DNA from: JAAYRQ01 sp035647235
Lineage (GTDB): Bacteria; Bacillota; Syntrophomonadia; Syntrophomonadales; Syntrophomonadaceae
Assembly (NCBI GenBank): GCA_964514235.1
Contig: CAZEPV010000002.1
Coordinates: 124,001 to 188,000, forward strand
Direction: 5' to 3'
Length of the DNA stretch: 64,000 nucleotides
Below the pieces are notes generated by a model, which ran no database searches, had not been told where the DNA came from, and saw only the letters and a program-made list of their open reading frames with translations. Shown here one piece after another: positions 1-8,707 of this stretch (positions are counted from its first letter, which is position 1; every line of letters starts with the position of its first letter). A program made the translations under genes and the position numbers.

Positions 1-554
1 TTTTTTATAGAACTAATCAATTTACTTTTTCATTTTCCTATTTATGGCTAGGTGGAGGAATTTTAGCAGTAATTTTGCTAGTCATTTTTGGTGAAAGATA
101 TCTAAGCAAGCAATTAATACCTAATCTTTTTAAATACAAAGTTAAACTCAATTTTGCGGGATTTTTCTGTGAAGGTGATGGTTTTCTAGACACCGGGAAT
201 AGTCTAAAAGACCCCTTAACGAATAAACCAGTTTTAGTAGCCGAATATAATTTTATTAAGTCTTGTTTGCCAAATGATATACAAGCAGCTATGGAAAACA
301 CAAATAATCAGGAAGAAATGTTAAATAATCTTACAAAATCTTCTTGGGCCAGTAGGCTAAGGCTTATTCCTTTTACATCAATTGGTAAAAGGAATGGTTT
401 ATTAATAGGAGTTAGAGCCGATGAAGTTATTATTACTACCCTTAAAAAGCTATTTATACATAAAAATATTATTGTAGCTATATATTTAGACAGATTAAGC
501 AATGAAGGGGACTACCAGATGCTCATTCCATTTAATATAATTCAATCAAATTAG
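1..554 (+). CDS. spoIIGA: SpoIIGA, pro-SigE processing protease (3' part)
   Basis: Membrane-bound aspartic-type protease that activates pro-SigE in the mother cell during sporulation. The reading frame (first full codon at position 3) is open to the left window edge, so the N-terminal membrane domain is mostly missing. What remains is one last hydrophobic segment (GGGILAVILLVIFG) followed by the cytoplasmic protease domain. The catalytic motif is visible as GFLDTGNSLKDP, containing the D-T-G triad typical of aspartic proteases. The stop codon overlaps the ribosome binding site of sigE, so the two genes are translationally close, the arrangement known from Bacillus and Clostridia. Identification rests on the DTGN motif plus the sigE-sigG neighbours. 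Confidence 0.93.
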   Translation, partial: FYRTNQFTFSFSYLWLGGGILAVILLVIFGERYLSKQLIPNLFKYKVKLNFAGFFCEGDGFLDTGNSLKDPLTNKPVLVAEYNFIKSCLPNDIQAAMENTNNQEEMLNNLTKSSWASRLRLIPFTSIGKRNGLLIGVRADEVIITTLKKLFIHKNIIVAIYLDRLSNEGDYQMLIPFNIIQSN

Positions 555-564
555 GAGGTTGGTT

Positions 565-1296
565 ATGTTGGGTTTGAATCTAAGAGGCAAAATCACCAAA
601 TGTTGGTACTACTTATTAAATTGGTATCTTAAGAGGAAAGATGTTCAGTATATCCACTACATAGGCTCAACGGAAGTTCTACCGCCACCTTTAAAGGAAA
701 ATGAAGAAAGTATTTTAATTTCAAGGCTAGACGAAGGTGATTTGGCTGTAAAAGCACCACTTATAGAGCACAATTTAAGATTAGTAGTTTACATAGCCAA
801 AAAATTTGAAAATACGGGCATAAATATTGAAGATTTGGTATCTATAGGTACAATTGGCCTAATCAAAGCGGTTAATACTTTCCAACCCAAAAAAAACATA
901 AAATTGGCTACATATGCTTCTAGGTGCATAGAAAATGAAATTCTAATGTATCTTAGAAGAAATTTAAAAAACCGGGGTGAAGTATCCTTAGACGAACCAT
1001 TAAATGTCGATTGGGATGGTAATGAACTGTTACTATCAGATGTTTTGGGGACTGAAAATGATATGATTTATAAACAAATAGAGAGTGAAGTTGAGAAGAA
1101 CTTATTATGGCAAGCCATGCATAAGTTAAATGGTCGTGAAAAAACTATTATTAAACTTAGGTTCGGATTAGCTGGTGAGGAAGAAAAAACTCAAAAGGAA
1201 GTAGCAGACATATTAGGCATTTCTCAGTCCTATATTTCAAGATTAGAAAAAAGAATTCTTAGAAGGTTGCAGCGGGAAATTAGGAAAATAGAATAG
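565..1296 (+). CDS. sigE: RNA polymerase sporulation sigma factor SigE
   Basis: Mother-cell-specific sigma factor of early sporulation, made as an inactive precursor. The start at 565 (ATG) is chosen because AGGAGG at 553-558 lies 6 nt upstream; a TTG at 559 is too close. The 243-residue protein begins with a hydrophobic/basic pro-sequence (WYYLLNWYLKRKD), followed by YIGSTEVLPPPL, which corresponds to the region where SpoIIGA cleaves the Bacillus protein. Region 2 (LVVYIAKKFENTG, DLVSIGTIGLIKAV) and region 4 (GREKTIIKLRFGL, QKEVADILGISQSYISRLEKR) are intact. It directly follows spoIIGA. Confidence 0.96.
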   Translation: MLGLNLRGKITKCWYYLLNWYLKRKDVQYIHYIGSTEVLPPPLKENEESILISRLDEGDLAVKAPLIEHNLRLVVYIAKKFENTGINIEDLVSIGTIGLIKAVNTFQPKKNIKLATYASRCIENEILMYLRRNLKNRGEVSLDEPLNVDWDGNELLLSDVLGTENDMIYKQIESEVEKNLLWQAMHKLNGREKTIIKLRFGLAGEEEKTQKEVADILGISQSYISRLEKRILRRLQREIRKIE

Positions 1297-1345
1297 CCTC
1301 TTAAAATTTAGGGCCTTCTGTTTTAAGTAATTAATACTCAATCCT

Positions 1346-1376
1346 TGAATAATATAACTAGTTAAAGAGAATAATT
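1346..1376 (+). promoter_or_regulatory. Possible forespore (sigma-F/G type) promoter for sigG
   Basis: TGAATA at 1346-1351, about 17 nt, then GAATAAT at 1369-1375 in the sigE-sigG gap. The -35-like box matches the forespore sigma consensus well; the -10-like box is only approximate. In Bacillus sigG has its own sigma-F-dependent promoter at this place, which is the main reason to suggest it. Confidence 0.3.
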
Positions 1377-1411
1377 TTATTAAGAAACTTAATAGATGAA
1401 GGGGTGGAGTA

Positions 1412-2182
1412 TTGATAAACAAAGTTGAAATATGTGGTGTAAATACTTCCAAATTACCAGTACTTAAAAATGAAGAAATGAGAAACCTCTTCAAGGTTAT
1501 GCAAGCGGGTGAAATCGAAGCTAGAGAAAAATTAATTCAAGGAAATCTAAGATTGGTTCTGAGTGTAATACAAAGATTTTCTAATCGGGGAGAATACGTA
1601 GATGACTTGTTTCAAGTAGGGTGTATAGGCTTAATTAAGGCTATTGATAATTTTGACTTAGGCCAAAATGTAAGATTTTCTACTTATGCTGTTCCTATGA
1701 TTATAGGGGAAATCCGTCGCTATTTGCGGGATAATAATTCAGTTAGGGTATCCAGATCATTACGCGATATAGCCTATAAAGCCTTGCAAGTAAGGGAAAG
1801 ACTAGCTTCAGATAATTCCCAAGAACCTACAGTGAGCCAAATTGCCCAGGAAATAAATGTACCTAGGGAAGAGGTAGTATTCGCTTTAGATGCTATCCAG
1901 GAGCCTGTATCCCTATTCGAACCGATTTATAATGATGGCGGTGATCCGATCCTAGTTATGGATCAAATTAGTGATGATAAGAGTAGTGATGATTTATGGC
2001 TGGAGGAAATAGCTATTAAAGAAGCCATGAAAAAACTAAATGAACGCGAAAAACATATAGTTTCATTAAGATTTTTTAATGGAAAAACTCAGATGGAAGT
2101 TGCCGAAGAAATCGGCATATCACAAGCCCAAGTATCACGTTTGGAAAAGGCAGCTTTAAAGCAACTCAGGAAATATGTTTAG
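1412..2182 (+). CDS. sigG: RNA polymerase sporulation sigma factor SigG
   Basis: Late forespore-specific sigma factor. The start is TTG at 1412 behind GGGGTGGAG. The N-terminus MINKVEICGVNTSKLPVLKNEEM is the near-invariant SigG signature, which fixes both identity and start. Region 2 (RLVLSVIQRFSNRGEYVDDLFQ, FSTYAVPMIIGEIRRYLRDN), region 3 (SRSLRDIAYKALQVRERL) and region 4 (EREKHIVSLRFFNGKTQMEVAEEIGISQAQVSRLEK) are all present in 256 residues, the family length. A 115-nt gap separates it from sigE, leaving room for an independent promoter. Confidence 0.97.
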   Translation: MINKVEICGVNTSKLPVLKNEEMRNLFKVMQAGEIEAREKLIQGNLRLVLSVIQRFSNRGEYVDDLFQVGCIGLIKAIDNFDLGQNVRFSTYAVPMIIGEIRRYLRDNNSVRVSRSLRDIAYKALQVRERLASDNSQEPTVSQIAQEINVPREEVVFALDAIQEPVSLFEPIYNDGGDPILVMDQISDDKSSDDLWLEEIAIKEAMKKLNEREKHIVSLRFFNGKTQMEVAEEIGISQAQVSRLEKAALKQLRKYV

Positions 2183-2203
2183 TAATATAAGGGGGGCTCT
2201 AAT

Positions 2204-2341
2204 ATGCCAAGAAATCTCGTAATTATAATACTAATGGCTGTAATTTTAACCTTGTTGGTACCTTTGACTACGGATTTCTTTTCTATAGAGCGGGCTTTTA
2301 CCCATGATAATCTCATACAAATAAATATAACTAGCAAATAG
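2204..2341 (+). CDS. Small hydrophobic membrane/secreted peptide (45 aa)
   Basis: A 45-codon reading frame starting with ATG 7 nt downstream of a GGGGGG Shine-Dalgarno run (2191-2196), 21 nt after the sigG stop. The product is MPRNLVIIILMAVILTLL followed by a polar tail: a short basic N-terminus, one hydrophobic helix, then about 25 polar residues. That fits a small membrane or signal-anchor protein. Its position behind sigG and ahead of a terminator makes cotranscription with sigG likely, so a forespore role is possible but is inference. I do not recognise a family. Confidence 0.55.
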   Translation: MPRNLVIIILMAVILTLLVPLTTDFFSIERAFTHDNLIQINITSK

Positions 2342-2402
2342 TATTGCTTATTGCAGCTTGAATCTGCAAATATTAGTTTACTTTTCTTTAAAATGCTAAA
2401 CT

Positions 2403-2440
2403 TTAAAGGGAATCTTATTTAAGATTTCCTTTAATATTTT
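2403..2440 (+). terminator. Rho-independent terminator downstream of the sigG unit
   Basis: A 14-bp stem (2403-2416 pairing with 2421-2434, one G-T wobble), a 4-nt loop ATTT, then TATTTTTA. It ends the spoIIGA-sigE-sigG-small peptide unit and isolates the downstream methyltransferase gene. Confidence 0.75.
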
Positions 2441-2454
2441 TAAGGGGATTTTAG

Positions 2455-3753
2455 ATGAATAAAAACAATGGGGTAGAACTTATCTGGGGTAGCAAAAACA
2501 AAACTAAATACCAATTATCTTCTTATTCCACCATAAAAAGTCAAGCAATTTATCCATATGTGATCCAAAATAGTTGCTTGGATTTCAATGAAGTCTTAAA
2601 CTATGAAAACAAATTACTAAATGGCAAAATAATAAAGGGTAGTAATATAACTGTAATGACAGATTTATTAAATCGGGGCTATGAAAAAAAGTTTGGACTC
2701 ATTTATTTGGACCCTCCTTATTTTAGCCAAAGCAATTATACCTCCGAAATAAAAATTAAGAGGGATAAGAATTCTAGCCTAGTTAAGCGTCGTGTTTTCG
2801 TGGATAGTTGGCCTAACCTTGAGGGCTATCTAGATTATATATGGGAAGTATTGGGAATGTGCCACCGTTTATTAAGCGATAATGGAAGTCTTTTTGTCCA
2901 TGTAGATTGGCATGTAGGGCATTATATTAAGATACTTTTAGATGAAATATTCTCCCCAGCACACTTTGTCAATGAAATTATTTGGTGTTATGGGGGTGGT
3001 AGTAATGCGAAAAGACATTTCCATCGCAAACATGATACGATTTTTTGGTACAGCAAAGGTGAAAATTACATTTTTAATCCAGTATATCGCCCCTATACCG
3101 AAAAAACTAAAGAAAGAGGCTTAACTAAAGTTAAAGGACCAGATTATAAACTTAACAAAAAAGGGGCTTTAATGCATGATTGGTGGACGGATATTAATAA
3201 AATATTAAGTCCAACTGCATATGAAAATTTGAAATTTCCAACCCAAAAACCACTAGCCCTATTAGAAAGAATTATTAAGGCTGCTTCAGATGAAGATAGT
3301 ATAATAGGCGATTTTTTCGCGGGCTCAGGCACAACAGCTGCTGCCGCAGAAAAACTAGAACGTAAATGGATAGTATGTGATGAAAGTAATATAGCTATAT
3401 CAACTACTTATAACAGATTGGTAAATAGTAAAGCCAGACCATTTATATTGGAAACAGTTAATTATACGCCAGAAAAATCATTGGAGGTTAGCCTAAATAA
3501 AGATGCGAAAGATTTATGGACAATAATATTGCCATACGAAAAAGAAAGACCAATATTCTTTTGGGAAATTGGTATAAAGACTCCCCAAGGGTTTAATTCC
3601 CTGATTCAAATGACTAGGAAAAAAATTGATTCACCTGACCTGAGGAAAAAAATAACTTTAAAAAATTTCAAACAGAATGGGTCTGGTCAATTTCTAGTCA
3701 AGGCCCACGATTATCAAGGCAATATTCATACTCATGTTATTGAATTTGATTAA
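2455..3753 (+). CDS. Site-specific DNA methyltransferase (beta-type, N6-adenine/N4-cytosine), orphan
   Basis: Transfers a methyl group from S-adenosylmethionine to an exocyclic amino group in DNA. Motif IV appears first (LDPPY near residues 86-89) and the SAM-binding motif I last (GDFFAGSGTTAAAAEK, about 284-299). That is the permuted order of beta-class enzymes such as the Mod/YhdJ group. NLKFPTQKPLALLERII just before motif I is typical. A tail of roughly 110 residues follows the catalytic core. No restriction endonuclease, specificity subunit or Vsr gene is adjacent, so it is a solitary methylase or the partner lies elsewhere. A terminator lies directly upstream and the start ATG follows AAGGGG. 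Target specificity cannot be read from the sequence. Confidence 0.9.
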   Translation: MNKNNGVELIWGSKNKTKYQLSSYSTIKSQAIYPYVIQNSCLDFNEVLNYENKLLNGKIIKGSNITVMTDLLNRGYEKKFGLIYLDPPYFSQSNYTSEIKIKRDKNSSLVKRRVFVDSWPNLEGYLDYIWEVLGMCHRLLSDNGSLFVHVDWHVGHYIKILLDEIFSPAHFVNEIIWCYGGGSNAKRHFHRKHDTIFWYSKGENYIFNPVYRPYTEKTKERGLTKVKGPDYKLNKKGALMHDWWTDINKILSPTAYENLKFPTQKPLALLERIIKAASDEDSIIGDFFAGSGTTAAAAEKLERKWIVCDESNIAISTTYNRLVNSKARPFILETVNYTPEKSLEVSLNKDAKDLWTIILPYEKERPIFFWEIGIKTPQGFNSLIQMTRKKIDSPDLRKKITLKNFKQNGSGQFLVKAHDYQGNIHTHVIEFD

Positions 3754-3761
3754 GCTTCCTT

Positions 3762-3932
3762 TTACTTACTTATACGATTCTGCTCGATTAAATGTATTAT
3801 ATCTGTTTCCTTATCATCACTGTCTAACCATACATTTTCATAGATATTTTCGTCTAAAACATCTTCCACTTTCAAAGGGATTTGTACTTTACCATTAATA
3901 TAAATTAATGGTACAAAAGATTGATTTTTCAA
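3762..3932 (-). CDS. Small conserved-looking hypothetical protein (56 aa)
   Basis: Minus-strand frame converging on the methyltransferase gene. The start is taken as TTG at 3932-3930, because a perfect AGGAGG (minus strand, 3945-3940) sits 7 nt upstream; a longer frame up to 4007 has no such site. The product has a hydrophobic-polar beginning (SFVPLIYINGKVQIPLKVED) and an acidic C-terminal half, with no transmembrane helix or cysteine motif. The good ribosome binding site and clean stop support a real gene. I do not recognise the family. Confidence 0.5.
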   Translation of the reverse strand: MKNQSFVPLIYINGKVQIPLKVEDVLDENIYENVWLDSDDKETDIIHLIEQNRISK

Positions 3933-4048
3933 ATTAAGACCTCCTAAAAGAGATTGCAATAATATAATTCCCCAAAAAACAAGTTTTAAAGTGTTAAACA
4001 ATGTCATTGCGACCGAGAAAGGAAATGGAATAAAATTGAAGTTAATCC

Positions 4049-4077
4049 TTGCTTAAACATTTTATTTATGGTATTAA
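4049..4077 (+). promoter_or_regulatory. Candidate vegetative promoter upstream of dprA
   Basis: TTGCTT at 4049-4054, 17-nt spacer, TATTAA at 4072-4077, preceded by TG at 4069-4070 (extended -10). It lies about 65 nt before the dprA start. The -35 is imperfect. Confidence 0.35.
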
Positions 4078-4142
4078 TTTGCATAGGTTGATTTCAGAGC
4101 ATTATGGGGATGAATTGCAATAAGCATCAATGGGGGGTAAAT

Positions 4143-5249
4143 ATGAATATTAGTGAAAAGGCTAGTTTATGCGCTATTCATAATGTGGATGGAATTGGCA
4201 GTAGGACTTTGTTCAAATTAAAGGAACAGTATGACAGCTTTACGGCTTGTTTGGAATCTGATCTAAAGGATTTGCAAAAAAACATAATATCCCCTACTAT
4301 TTGTGATAATATAATTAAATCCCGTTATAATGCTGCTTCCTATTTTGAATCCTTAGAAGAGAGTGGGATTAAAGTTGTAACATTTGACGAAAAAGAATAT
4401 CCTAAAATGCTTAGAAATATAGATAACCCACCTTACTTACTTTATGCGAAAGGAGAAATTAGTCTTTTAAATGAAGATGCAATTGCCATAGTAGGTACTA
4501 GGCTTGCTACTATGTATGGTAAAAAGGTGGCTTTTAAGTTCGGTCGGGAGTTAGCTGACCAGGGTATCGTAACTGTAAGTGGTATGGCTCGGGGTGTCGA
4601 TACAGAAGCTCATAAAGGTAGCTTAGAGTCTAATGGTCGAACTATTGCTGTACTAGGTAGCGGAATAAATGTTATATATCCTAGGGATAATACTAAATTG
4701 TATAATGAAATATGTAATAAAGGCTTAGTTATATCTGAATTTGCCCCTTTTACCCAACCTAACCCGGGGAACTTTCCTATGCGAAATAGAATTATTTCGG
4801 GCTTAAGTTATGGGGTAATTGTAGTTGAAGCTAAACTGAGAAGTGGGGCTTTAATTACGGCTGACTTTGCTTTAGAACAAGGTAGGGATGTCTTTGCTAT
4901 ACCTGGACCTATAACCAGCAAGAATAGCGAAGGTACCAACAATCTAATAAAACAAGGAGCAAAATTAGTTAATTGTATTGCAGATATTTTTGAAGAATAC
5001 TATGATATTAAGCTTATACAACCTGCGGAAATAGTACAAGATGAGCTACCTTTAATAGATGAACAGGAAGCTGCTTTACTGAAATTACTAGATTTTGAAC
5101 CAATGCATTTTGATGAATTAATAAATATTACTTCATTTTCAGTAGGAGACTTGAATATGATTTTGTTAAATCTAGAGTTTAAGGGAATGGTAAAATCAAT
5201 GCCAGGCAATTATTATGTAAAAGTTAGTGATTTTTTAACTAAATCCTAA
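4143..5249 (+). CDS. dprA: DNA processing protein DprA/Smf
   Basis: Loads RecA on incoming single-stranded DNA in natural transformation; also widespread in non-competent Firmicutes. The start is ATG 4143, behind the GGGGGG run at 4133-4138, rather than an upstream ATG at 4104 that lacks a ribosome binding site. N-terminal helix-hairpin-like segment (GIGSRTLFKLKEQY), then the Rossmann-like DprA core: IAIVGTRLATMYGKK, VSGMARGVDTEAHKGSL, IAVLGSGINVIYP, FPMRNRIISGLSYG, RSGALITADFALEQGRDVFAIPG. The C-terminal roughly 60 residues resemble a winged-helix DprA tail. 368 residues, normal length. It is followed at 13 nt by topA, the common dprA-topA pair. Confidence 0.96.
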   Translation: MNISEKASLCAIHNVDGIGSRTLFKLKEQYDSFTACLESDLKDLQKNIISPTICDNIIKSRYNAASYFESLEESGIKVVTFDEKEYPKMLRNIDNPPYLLYAKGEISLLNEDAIAIVGTRLATMYGKKVAFKFGRELADQGIVTVSGMARGVDTEAHKGSLESNGRTIAVLGSGINVIYPRDNTKLYNEICNKGLVISEFAPFTQPNPGNFPMRNRIISGLSYGVIVVEAKLRSGALITADFALEQGRDVFAIPGPITSKNSEGTNNLIKQGAKLVNCIADIFEEYYDIKLIQPAEIVQDELPLIDEQEAALLKLLDFEPMHFDELINITSFSVGDLNMILLNLEFKGMVKSMPGNYYVKVSDFLTKS

Positions 5250-5262
5250 AGAGGTGATAATT

Positions 5263-7335
5263 TTGACTTATACTTTACTTATTGTAGAATCTGCAGCCAA
5301 AGCTAAAACATTGGATAAATTTTTAGGCAAAGGCTATAAGATTAAGGCATCAGTCGGCCATGTTAAGGATTTGCCCAAGAGCAAATTAGGTATTGATGTC
5401 GAAAATAATTTTGATCCCCAATATATAACGATTCGGGGGAAAGGGGACATTCTAAAAGAAATAAGAGGCGATGCTGCCAAAGCTAAAAAAATATTACTTG
5501 CTACTGACCCTGACCGAGAAGGGGAAGCTATTGCATGGCATTTACAAAATGCTATAAAAATCCCGCCAGAGACACCCTGCCGCATAGAATTCAATGAAAT
5601 TACCAAAGATGCAGTTAAATCAGCCATTAAACAATCACGCCCTATCGATATGAACAGGGTAAATGCCCAACAAGCCCGTAGGGTTTTAGATCGTCTAGTA
5701 GGCTATAATTTAAGCCCCTTGTTATGGAGCAAAGTTCGCAAAGGGTTAAGTGCTGGTAGGGTGCAATCAGTGGTAATCAGGCTTATTTGTGAAAGGGAAA
5801 AGGAAATAAGTGACTTTGTTCCCGAAGAATATTGGAGTCTTGAGGCTGTACTCAATGCCAAAAAACAAGACTTTATATCCCGTCTAACCACCTATAAGGG
5901 TAAAAAAGTTAGTATAGCAAATGAAGCCGAAAAAGATGAGATTGTCGACCATTTGAATAAGGCGGAGTTTGAAGTTAAAAAAGTTGATAAAAGGGAAAAA
6001 AGAAAAAAGCCTAGTCCTCCTTTTATAACCAGTACTTTACAACAGGAAGCTTCCAAAAGATTAAATTTTTACGCCAAAAGGACCATGCGAGTAGCTCAAG
6101 AATTATATGAAGGTTTGCCCATAGGCAAAGAGGGCACTATTGGTCTAATAACATATCTGCGTACTGATTCAGTAAGAGTGGCTCCAACGGCAGCAAGTGA
6201 AGCCATTGATTTTATAAAAGAAACATATGGAGGAGAGTACGCCCCTAAGAATCCCAATGTTTATAAAATGGGTAAGTCATCCCAAGATGCACATGAAGCC
6301 ATTCGACCTACTTCGATTACTAGAACACCGGATAGTATAAAAACATTTTTGTCTAGGGATCAATACAGGCTTTATAAATTGATTTGGGAAAGATTTGCAG
6401 CTAGCCAGATGACTCCAGCTATTTTTGATACTACATCAGTGGAAATTAATGCGGGGGATTACGGTTTAAGAGCTAGTTCATCCCAGATAAAATTCCTAGG
6501 CTATAAAAAAGTTTATAATGATAATGAGGAAGATGAGGTTAAAAACCCCATACCAGCCGTAAAAGCTGGAGATTTATTAAAATTAGTGGAATTAAAGCCA
6601 GAACAACATTTTACCCAACCACCACCACGTTTTACGGAAGCTAGTTTAGTTAAATTCTTGGAAGAAAAAAATATTGGCCGACCGAGTACCTATGCCCCTA
6701 TTATAGATACTGTTTTGAGAAGATATTATGTGGAAAGACAAAACAGGCAGTTTGTTCCTACTGAATTAGGTTTTATAGTAGTGGATTTATTAAAGGAAAA
6801 CTTCTCCAATATTATAGATGTTGACTTTACCGCTAAAATGGAGGAAGATCTCGATTTAATCGAGGAAGGTCAGTTGGAATGGAAAAAGGTAGTGGGGGAT
6901 TTTTATGGTCCTTTTAAGGCAGAATTAGATAAGGCTAGTGAATTAATCGAAAAAATTGAAATTAAGGACGAAGAAGCTGGAAAAGATTGTCCAGTTTGCG
7001 GAAAACCTATGTTGATAAAGTATGGCCGTTTTGGTAAATTTATGGCCTGTTCTGGTTTCCCGGAATGTAGGCATACTGAAGCCCTAAACGAAGAAATTGG
7101 AGTTAAATGCCCAGAATGTGGCCATGAAATAGTTGAATTAAAAAGTAAAAAAGGTCGTAGGTTTTATGGTTGTAGCAAATACCCAGATTGTGATTTTAAA
7201 ACCTGGAATAAACCGACAGGTGAGAAATGTCCCCAATGTGGTGATGCAATGGTAGAAAAATCAGCTAAAGGACAAGAACCGTATGCAATATGTCAAAATG
7301 CAGAATGTAAATACAAACAAGATGCAAAAGCATAA
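5263..7335 (+). CDS. topA: DNA topoisomerase I
   Basis: Type IA topoisomerase that relaxes negative supercoils through a 5'-phosphotyrosine intermediate. The start is taken at TTG 5263, 6 nt after GAGGTG (5251-5256); the upstream GTG at 5254 is part of that site. Toprim domain at the N-terminus (LLIVESAAKAKT, ATDPDREGEAIAWHL). The active-site tyrosine is in GLITYLRTDS near residue 298. The C-terminus carries three four-cysteine zinc ribbons (CPVC...CSGFPEC, CPEC...CSKYPDC, CPQC...CQNAEC). About 690 residues. The gene overlaps the start of trmFO. Confidence 0.97.
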   Translation: MTYTLLIVESAAKAKTLDKFLGKGYKIKASVGHVKDLPKSKLGIDVENNFDPQYITIRGKGDILKEIRGDAAKAKKILLATDPDREGEAIAWHLQNAIKIPPETPCRIEFNEITKDAVKSAIKQSRPIDMNRVNAQQARRVLDRLVGYNLSPLLWSKVRKGLSAGRVQSVVIRLICEREKEISDFVPEEYWSLEAVLNAKKQDFISRLTTYKGKKVSIANEAEKDEIVDHLNKAEFEVKKVDKREKRKKPSPPFITSTLQQEASKRLNFYAKRTMRVAQELYEGLPIGKEGTIGLITYLRTDSVRVAPTAASEAIDFIKETYGGEYAPKNPNVYKMGKSSQDAHEAIRPTSITRTPDSIKTFLSRDQYRLYKLIWERFAASQMTPAIFDTTSVEINAGDYGLRASSSQIKFLGYKKVYNDNEEDEVKNPIPAVKAGDLLKLVELKPEQHFTQPPPRFTEASLVKFLEEKNIGRPSTYAPIIDTVLRRYYVERQNRQFVPTELGFIVVDLLKENFSNIIDVDFTAKMEEDLDLIEEGQLEWKKVVGDFYGPFKAELDKASELIEKIEIKDEEAGKDCPVCGKPMLIKYGRFGKFMACSGFPECRHTEALNEEIGVKCPECGHEIVELKSKKGRRFYGCSKYPDCDFKTWNKPTGEKCPQCGDAMVEKSAKGQEPYAICQNAECKYKQDAKA

Positions 7336-8650
7336 AATATCATTTATTAATGTGGTAGGGGCTGGTTTGGCAGGATGTGAAGCAGCATTCACTATCGCTA
7401 ACCAAGGGGTTAAAGTAAAGTTATGGGAAATGAGACCCCATAAAAATACTCCTGTGCATACTACTAGTAATTTTGCTGAACTTGTATGTAGTAATTCCTT
7501 GAAGTCACTATTGCCAGATACTGCCCAAGGCCTATTAAAAGCCGAAATGAAAATGCTTGATTCCCTTTTGTTACAAGTAGCTGAGGTGACCAAAGTTCCT
7601 GCAGGTTCAGCTTTAGCTGTAGATAGACATCTTTTTTCTGACTTAGTTACCCGAAAAATAAACGGACACCCTTTAATTGAAGTAATAAGGGAAGAAATAG
7701 TCACGCTAAAAGAGGATGAAATATATGTAATTGCAACGGGCCCCTTGACTTCGGATTATTTGGCCGATTACATAAATACGATCACTGGGGAAGAAGCCTT
7801 ATCTTTTTTCGATGCTATTGCCCCAAGCCTTACTTATGAAAGCCTGGATAAAAGTAAAATATTTAAGGCCTCGAGATATGGTAAGGGAAGTGATGATTAT
7901 TTAAATTGTCCCTTTACCAAAGGGGAATATGAAATATTTTATCATGAATTAATTAAGGCAGATGTTTTTGCGGGACATGATATTGATAAAAAATATTTTA
8001 ATGCCTGTATGCCCATTGAAATTATGGCTGCTAAAGGGATTGATACTCTGCGCTTTGGCCCCATGAGACCTGTAGGTTTAAAAGACATAAGGTATGAAGA
8101 AACCCCTTATGCGGTATTGCAATTAAGACAAGAAGACAAAGCCGGTAATATATGGGGTATGGTAGGTTTCCAGACTCGGATGCGCTGGGGTGAACAGGAT
8201 AGAATCCTGAGACTTATTCCTGGGCTAGCCGAGGCTGATTTTGTTCGTTATGGCGCTATGCACCGTAACACCTATATTAATAGCCCACTTATTCTCCATA
8301 AAACCCTGCAAATGAAAAAAAACCCAAACTGGTTTTTTGCTGGTCAAATAACGGGCGTAGAAGGCTATATGGAGTCTGCTGCAACAGGTCTTATTGCTGG
8401 CTATAATGCCCTTCTGCATTTAAATGGTCAAAAATTAATAACACCTGAAGTCTATACTATGATTGGTTCATTACTCGAATTCATTTCTACCTCCAATCCT
8501 TCTAATTTCCAGCCTATGAATGCTAATTTTGGCATTCTCCCCAACATATCACCTAAAATTAAAGATAAAAAAATAAGATATAAGGCTTATGCTGAAAGAT
8601 CTCTAAATAGTATGTTAAAATTTTCAGAATTGTTTTTGAAACAGTTGTAA
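7322..8650 (+). CDS. trmFO: Methylenetetrahydrofolate-tRNA-(uracil-54-C5) methyltransferase TrmFO
   Basis: Folate- and FAD-dependent enzyme forming ribothymidine at position 54 of tRNA. The ATG at 7322 lies inside the end of topA (14-nt overlap) and gives the family-like beginning INVVGAGLAGCEAA, the FAD-binding GxGxxG. WEMRP, FAELVCSNSLKS, FGPMRPVGL and the C-terminal FFAGQITGVEGYMESAATGL are hallmark TrmFO segments. 442 residues, close to the usual 435. In Firmicutes trmFO (formerly gid) lies between topA and xerC, as here. Confidence 0.96.
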   Translation: MQKHKISFINVVGAGLAGCEAAFTIANQGVKVKLWEMRPHKNTPVHTTSNFAELVCSNSLKSLLPDTAQGLLKAEMKMLDSLLLQVAEVTKVPAGSALAVDRHLFSDLVTRKINGHPLIEVIREEIVTLKEDEIYVIATGPLTSDYLADYINTITGEEALSFFDAIAPSLTYESLDKSKIFKASRYGKGSDDYLNCPFTKGEYEIFYHELIKADVFAGHDIDKKYFNACMPIEIMAAKGIDTLRFGPMRPVGLKDIRYEETPYAVLQLRQEDKAGNIWGMVGFQTRMRWGEQDRILRLIPGLAEADFVRYGAMHRNTYINSPLILHKTLQMKKNPNWFFAGQITGVEGYMESAATGLIAGYNALLHLNGQKLITPEVYTMIGSLLEFISTSNPSNFQPMNANFGILPNISPKIKDKKIRYKAYAERSLNSMLKFSELFLKQL

Positions 8651-8707
8651 AAAAAAGTTTCTTATGCTACGATTTTTTTAATAGATAATAATTTTAGGGG
8701 TTAAAAG

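Noticed and set aside
7261..7704. Minus-strand frame of 147 codons across the topA/trmFO junction
   Set aside because: It lies antisense to two certain genes with strong conserved motifs, has no ribosome binding site and no recognisable protein pattern.
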